DNA of 64,000 bases from Cupriavidus malaysiensis. Lineage in GTDB: Bacteria > Pseudomonadota > Gammaproteobacteria > Burkholderiales > Burkholderiaceae. Within the stretch, counting starts at the first letter, position 1; each line of letters begins with the position of its first letter. Shown one piece after another: positions 63,306 to 64,000 of the stretch. Both the position numbers and the translations under genes were made by a program. The stretch spans positions 3,286,001-3,350,000 of the forward strand of contig NZ_CP017754.1 of the NCBI RefSeq assembly GCF_001854325.1, given 5' to 3'. The notes beneath the pieces were generated by a model that worked only from the letters and a program-made list of their open reading frames with translations, did no database searches and was not told the DNA's origin.

Positions 63306-64000
63306 TCAGGAACGAAGCGCCTGCGCCAAGGTCTGGGCCGCGCGTTCCGCGGCATCGGCCTGCTCGGCCTCGACCATCACGCGAACCACAGGCTCGGTCC
63401 CCGATGCACGGATCAACACCCGCCCGCGGCCCTCCAGTTCCGGCTCCACCCGGGCACGGGCGGCCTGCAGGCCGGCGTGGCTCTGCCAGTCGAAGCCCTT
63501 CTCCACGCGCACGTTGATCAGGGTCTGGGGAAACAGCGCCACGCCACCAAGCAGCTCCGCCAGCGGGCGGCCGCTGCGGCGCAGCGCTGCCAGCACCTGC
63601 AAGGCCGAGACAATGCCATCGCCCGTGCTATGGCGATCGAGGCACAGCAGGTGGCCTGAGCCCTCGCCTCCCAGTGTCCAGCCGCGCTTGTGCAGTTCCT
63701 CCAGCACATAGCGGTCGCCCACTTTGGCGCGCACGAAGCCGATGCCCATGCGCTGGAAGGCCAGCTCCACTGCCATGTTCGTCATCAGGGTACCGACCAC
63801 GCCTTCCACCTTCTGCCCGGACGCGATGCGGTCGCGCGCGATCAGGTACAGCAGTTCGTCGCCGTTGTAGAGACGGCCGTCGGCATCGACCACCTGCAGG
63901 CGGTCCGCGTCGCCATCGAAGGCAAGGCCCAGGTCGGCGCCGCGCGCCTTGACCTCGGCCACAAGTTTCTCCGGCGCGGTCGCGCCATAGCCCGCGTTGA
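63306..64000 (-). CDS. glmM: Phosphoglucosamine mutase, C-terminal part (cut by the window edge)
   Basis: About 231 residues are visible; the N-terminal half with the catalytic Ser lies beyond 64000. The metal-binding loop [15 protein letters not shown], the sugar-binding [12 protein letters not shown] and the phosphate-binding [16 protein letters not shown] motifs identify a phosphohexomutase. The [15 protein letters not shown] stretch and the pst neighbourhood favour GlmM (glucosamine-6-P to glucosamine-1-P for peptidoglycan and LPS). Confidence 0.93.
   Translation of the reverse strand, partial: NAGYGATAPEKLVAEVKARGADLGLAFDGDADRLQVVDADGRLYNGDELLYLIARDRIASGQKVEGVVGTLMTNMAVELAFQRMGIGFVRAKVGDRYVLEELHKRGWTLGGEGSGHLLCLDRHSTGDGIVSALQVLAALRRSGRPLAELLGGVALFPQTLINVRVEKGFDWQSHAGLQAARARVEPELEGRGRVLIRASGTEPVVRVMVEAEQADAAERAAQTLAQALRS

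Overview
This 64 kb window is GC-rich proteobacterial chromosome. Gene content and order (surE-pcm-nlpD, dnaX-ybaB-recR, trxA-rho, a β-type AddAB pair, yejABEF beside fabI, pstSCAB-phoU-phoB-phoR next to ppk and ppx, Bug-family binding proteins, a GTG/TTG-tolerant start on infA) point to a member of the Burkholderiaceae, most likely the Cupriavidus/Ralstonia lineage. I see no prophage, insertion sequence, CRISPR array or rRNA operon. This is mostly core genome with a few accessory patches.

Layout. 1-2.5 kb: surE-pcm-nlpD stationary-phase/envelope operon (rpoS would be expected just off the left edge). 2.7-7.1 kb: a zinc-free quinone reductase, then a scar where a porin and a TctD-like response regulator, originally divergent, have both lost their 5' ends; the TctE-like kinase next to them is intact but has no working regulator. 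7.3-10.1 kb: a nitrate/sulfonate/taurine-type ABC importer. 10.3-14.9 kb: a LysR-associated cluster with a class III CoA-transferase, an HMG-CoA-lyase-like enzyme and a Bug binding protein preceded by a 10-bp tandem repeat. 14.9-21.2 kb: recR-ybaB-dnaX, a B12-dependent ribonucleotide reductase and the divergent SRP RNA. 21.4-28.4 kb: AddA/AddB recombination nuclease and a small unknown protein. 28.8-35.4 kb: trxA, rho, mtfA, rpmE2, a GT39-like membrane glycosyltransferase, a MATE exporter. 35.7-37.8 kb: Ala-Glu-Asp tRNA operon and gltX. 38-48.5 kb: patatin-like lipoprotein, NlpC/P60 peptidase, yejABEF, fabI, tRNA-Arg, a GGDEF protein. 48.9-52.2 kb: tRNA-Pro, a small membrane protein, infA, sixA and an OlsB-like acyltransferase. 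52.3-64 kb: ppx, ppk, phoR, phoB, phoU, pstB, pstA, pstC, pstS and the end of glmM.

The right-hand 13 kb is a phosphate island. Uptake (PstSCAB), signalling (PhoU, PhoB, PhoR) and polyphosphate storage (Ppk, Ppx) are contiguous. The adjacent OlsB-like gene, for phosphorus-free ornithine lipids, is preceded by four PhoB-type half-sites at exact 11-bp spacing and a -10 element 10 bp further on. pstS carries two paired Pho boxes, and a weaker pair lies between ppx and ppk. Together these suggest a single PhoB-controlled unit linking phosphate import, storage and membrane-lipid replacement. This prediction and the porin/tctD deletion scar are the two points most worth checking.
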